Source: Casuarina equisetifolia
Lineage: Eukaryota; Streptophyta; Magnoliopsida; Fagales; Casuarinaceae
Direction of reading: 5' to 3'
DNA length: 64,000 nt
NCBI GenBank assembly: GCA_028551475.1
Contig: CM052356.1
Coordinates: forward strand, 7,078,001 to 7,142,000
Part shown: positions 62,974 through 64,000 of the stretch, piece by piece
How positions within the stretch are numbered: the first letter of the stretch is position 1
Layout of the letters: the number at the start of each line of letters is the position of its first letter
Translations under genes and position numbers: made by a program
The notes under the pieces: generated by a model
What the model was told of the DNA's origin: nothing
Databases searched by the model: none
Seen by the model: the letters and a program-made list of their open reading frames with translations, nothing else

Positions 62974-63806
62974 ATGGAAAACGGGCATGGAAGATCTGCT
63001 AACGGCGTGTTCAGTCACAGTGAGACGGCCGGGGAGGTCATCTTTTGCAGGGGTAAGAGGTTATAAAATATGCATGAAATCGTGTTTATATTGTTTACTG
63101 ATGTTTATTTTCTCCATGGTGGTGAAGCTGCCGTTGTGCATGGTCCCGGAGAGCCTTTTGTCGTGGAAGAAGTACGAGTAGACCCACCGCAGAAGATGGA
63201 GGTTCGGATCAAGATCCTCTTCACTTCAATCTGTCACACTGATCTCAGCGCTTGGCAAGGCGAGGTATATACATAACCTGCTTTGGTTCCTCTAGCTTAT
63301 TCTCCATTACTACATTTCTGATCTAACAAATTGGTTTTCTTGGTGAAGAATGAAGCTCAGCGCGCATATCCTCGAATTCTAGGCCACGAAGCTTCCGGGT
63401 AAAAAATCAATATGTCATGAATTTCCTACCTTGTGCACCAAAACTTGAATGTTCTGATACAAGTTTGGCTGCTGCAGGATTGTTGAGAGCGTGGGGGAAG
63501 GAGTCACGGACATGAAAGCAGGAGACCATGTTGTTCCCATCTTCAACGGAGAGTGTGGAGACTGCATATACTGCAACTGCGAGAAAACCAACATGTGCGA
63601 GACAGCTGGCGTGAATCCGTACAAGACGGTGATGGCCAGCGACGGTAAGAGCAGGTTTTCGACCGGGGAAGGGAAACCAATCTTCCACTTTCTCAACACG
63701 TCTACTTTCAGCGAGTACACCGTGGTCGAGTCTGCCTGCGTCGTCAAGATTGACTCCGATGCTCCCCTCAAGAAGATGACCCTGCTCAGCTGTGGAGTCT
63801 CTACTG
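62974..63806 (+). CDS. Zinc alcohol-dehydrogenase-like protein, N-terminal half (runs off window)
   Basis: Medium-chain zinc dehydrogenase (class III-like ADH fold), NAD(P)-dependent oxidation of alcohols; real substrate unknown for this branch. Four exons seen: 62974-63052, 63128-63264, 63349-63398 and 63478-63806, joining in frame to 198 residues of about 385 expected. The intron after 63806 reaches the window end. Seen: AAVVHGPGEPFVVEEVRVDP; SICHTDLSAW with the first catalytic-zinc Cys; ILGHEASGIVESVGEGV with the His ligand; ECGDCIYCNCEKTNMC, the four-Cys structural-zinc lobe (one additional Cys lies inside it); FSEYTVVESACVVKID; and LLSCGVSTG with the third zinc ligand Cys. The nucleotide-binding Rossmann half (GLGxxG) lies to the right, outside. 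Recalled relatives are At1g64710 and At5g42250. The gene looks intact so far. Confidence 0.9.
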
Positions 63807-64000
63807 GTATGGACGACTCTCTGTTCATAAGCCCCATGCTCTGCACCCATGCTCTGCACCAGAGCTTCTTGAGTACAATTCAAAGTTCGAACTCGGAGTC
63901 TTGCCCCAGTCATATCTTGATATGGTTGCTCTCATGTCTTGCCGACATCACAGGGCACGCATTTAATAACCCAGCTCATAGCTCCTTCTTTTTCATCCTT

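Overview
The window reads as nuclear DNA of a flowering plant, most likely a woody eudicot. It has spliced genes with GT-AG introns, long AT-rich non-coding stretches, decayed plant L1-type LINEs and a Ty1/copia fossil. The proteins belong to plant families: GDSL lipase, DWARF27-like, GH9 endoglucanase, NAC, BRANCHLESS TRICHOME-like and PADRE/DUF4228. I see nothing bacterial, viral in a living form, or CRISPR-like.

Layout. 0-13.7 kb is gene dense, all on +: the 3' four exons of a GDSL esterase/lipase, a six-exon DWARF27-like carotenoid isomerase gene, a seven-exon secreted GH9 endoglucanase and an intronless seven-transmembrane GOST/CAND-type protein. A BRANCHLESS TRICHOME-like gene lies on - at 17.4-18.5 kb. 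21.5-27 kb is a graveyard: a copia fossil, a relic of a GROWTH-REGULATING FACTOR WRC domain, and a LINE RNase H tail whose 3' part is tandemly duplicated. A glutaredoxin-like gene (27.8-28.8 kb, +) has a frameshift that separates the fold from its conserved Cys-rich tail. An NST3/SND1-type NAC gene lies at 36.2-37.8 kb (-). 38-55 kb is almost gene-free with LINE remnants. Two small PADRE/DUF4228 genes (55.4-56.0 and 58.9-59.4 kb, -) flank a LINE relic. The window ends inside a zinc alcohol-dehydrogenase-like gene (+).

Context. From memory of Arabidopsis loci, the glutaredoxin, D27-like, BLT and ADH-like genes match neighbours near At1g64500-At1g64710, and the GDSL, CAND and ADH-like genes match neighbours near At5g41890-At5g42250. 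The window therefore looks like the unfractionated ancestor-like form of one duplicated Arabidopsis block, stretched by transposons. Several genes concern cell walls and surfaces (GH9, NST3-like, possibly GDSL), but they are not an operon and common regulation is not shown by the sequence.

I did not find a convincing new biological system. The most interesting items are the glutaredoxin-tail frameshift at a GT repeat, the GRF relic with an altered zinc ligand, the duplicated LINE RNase H tail, and the paired PADRE genes around a LINE.
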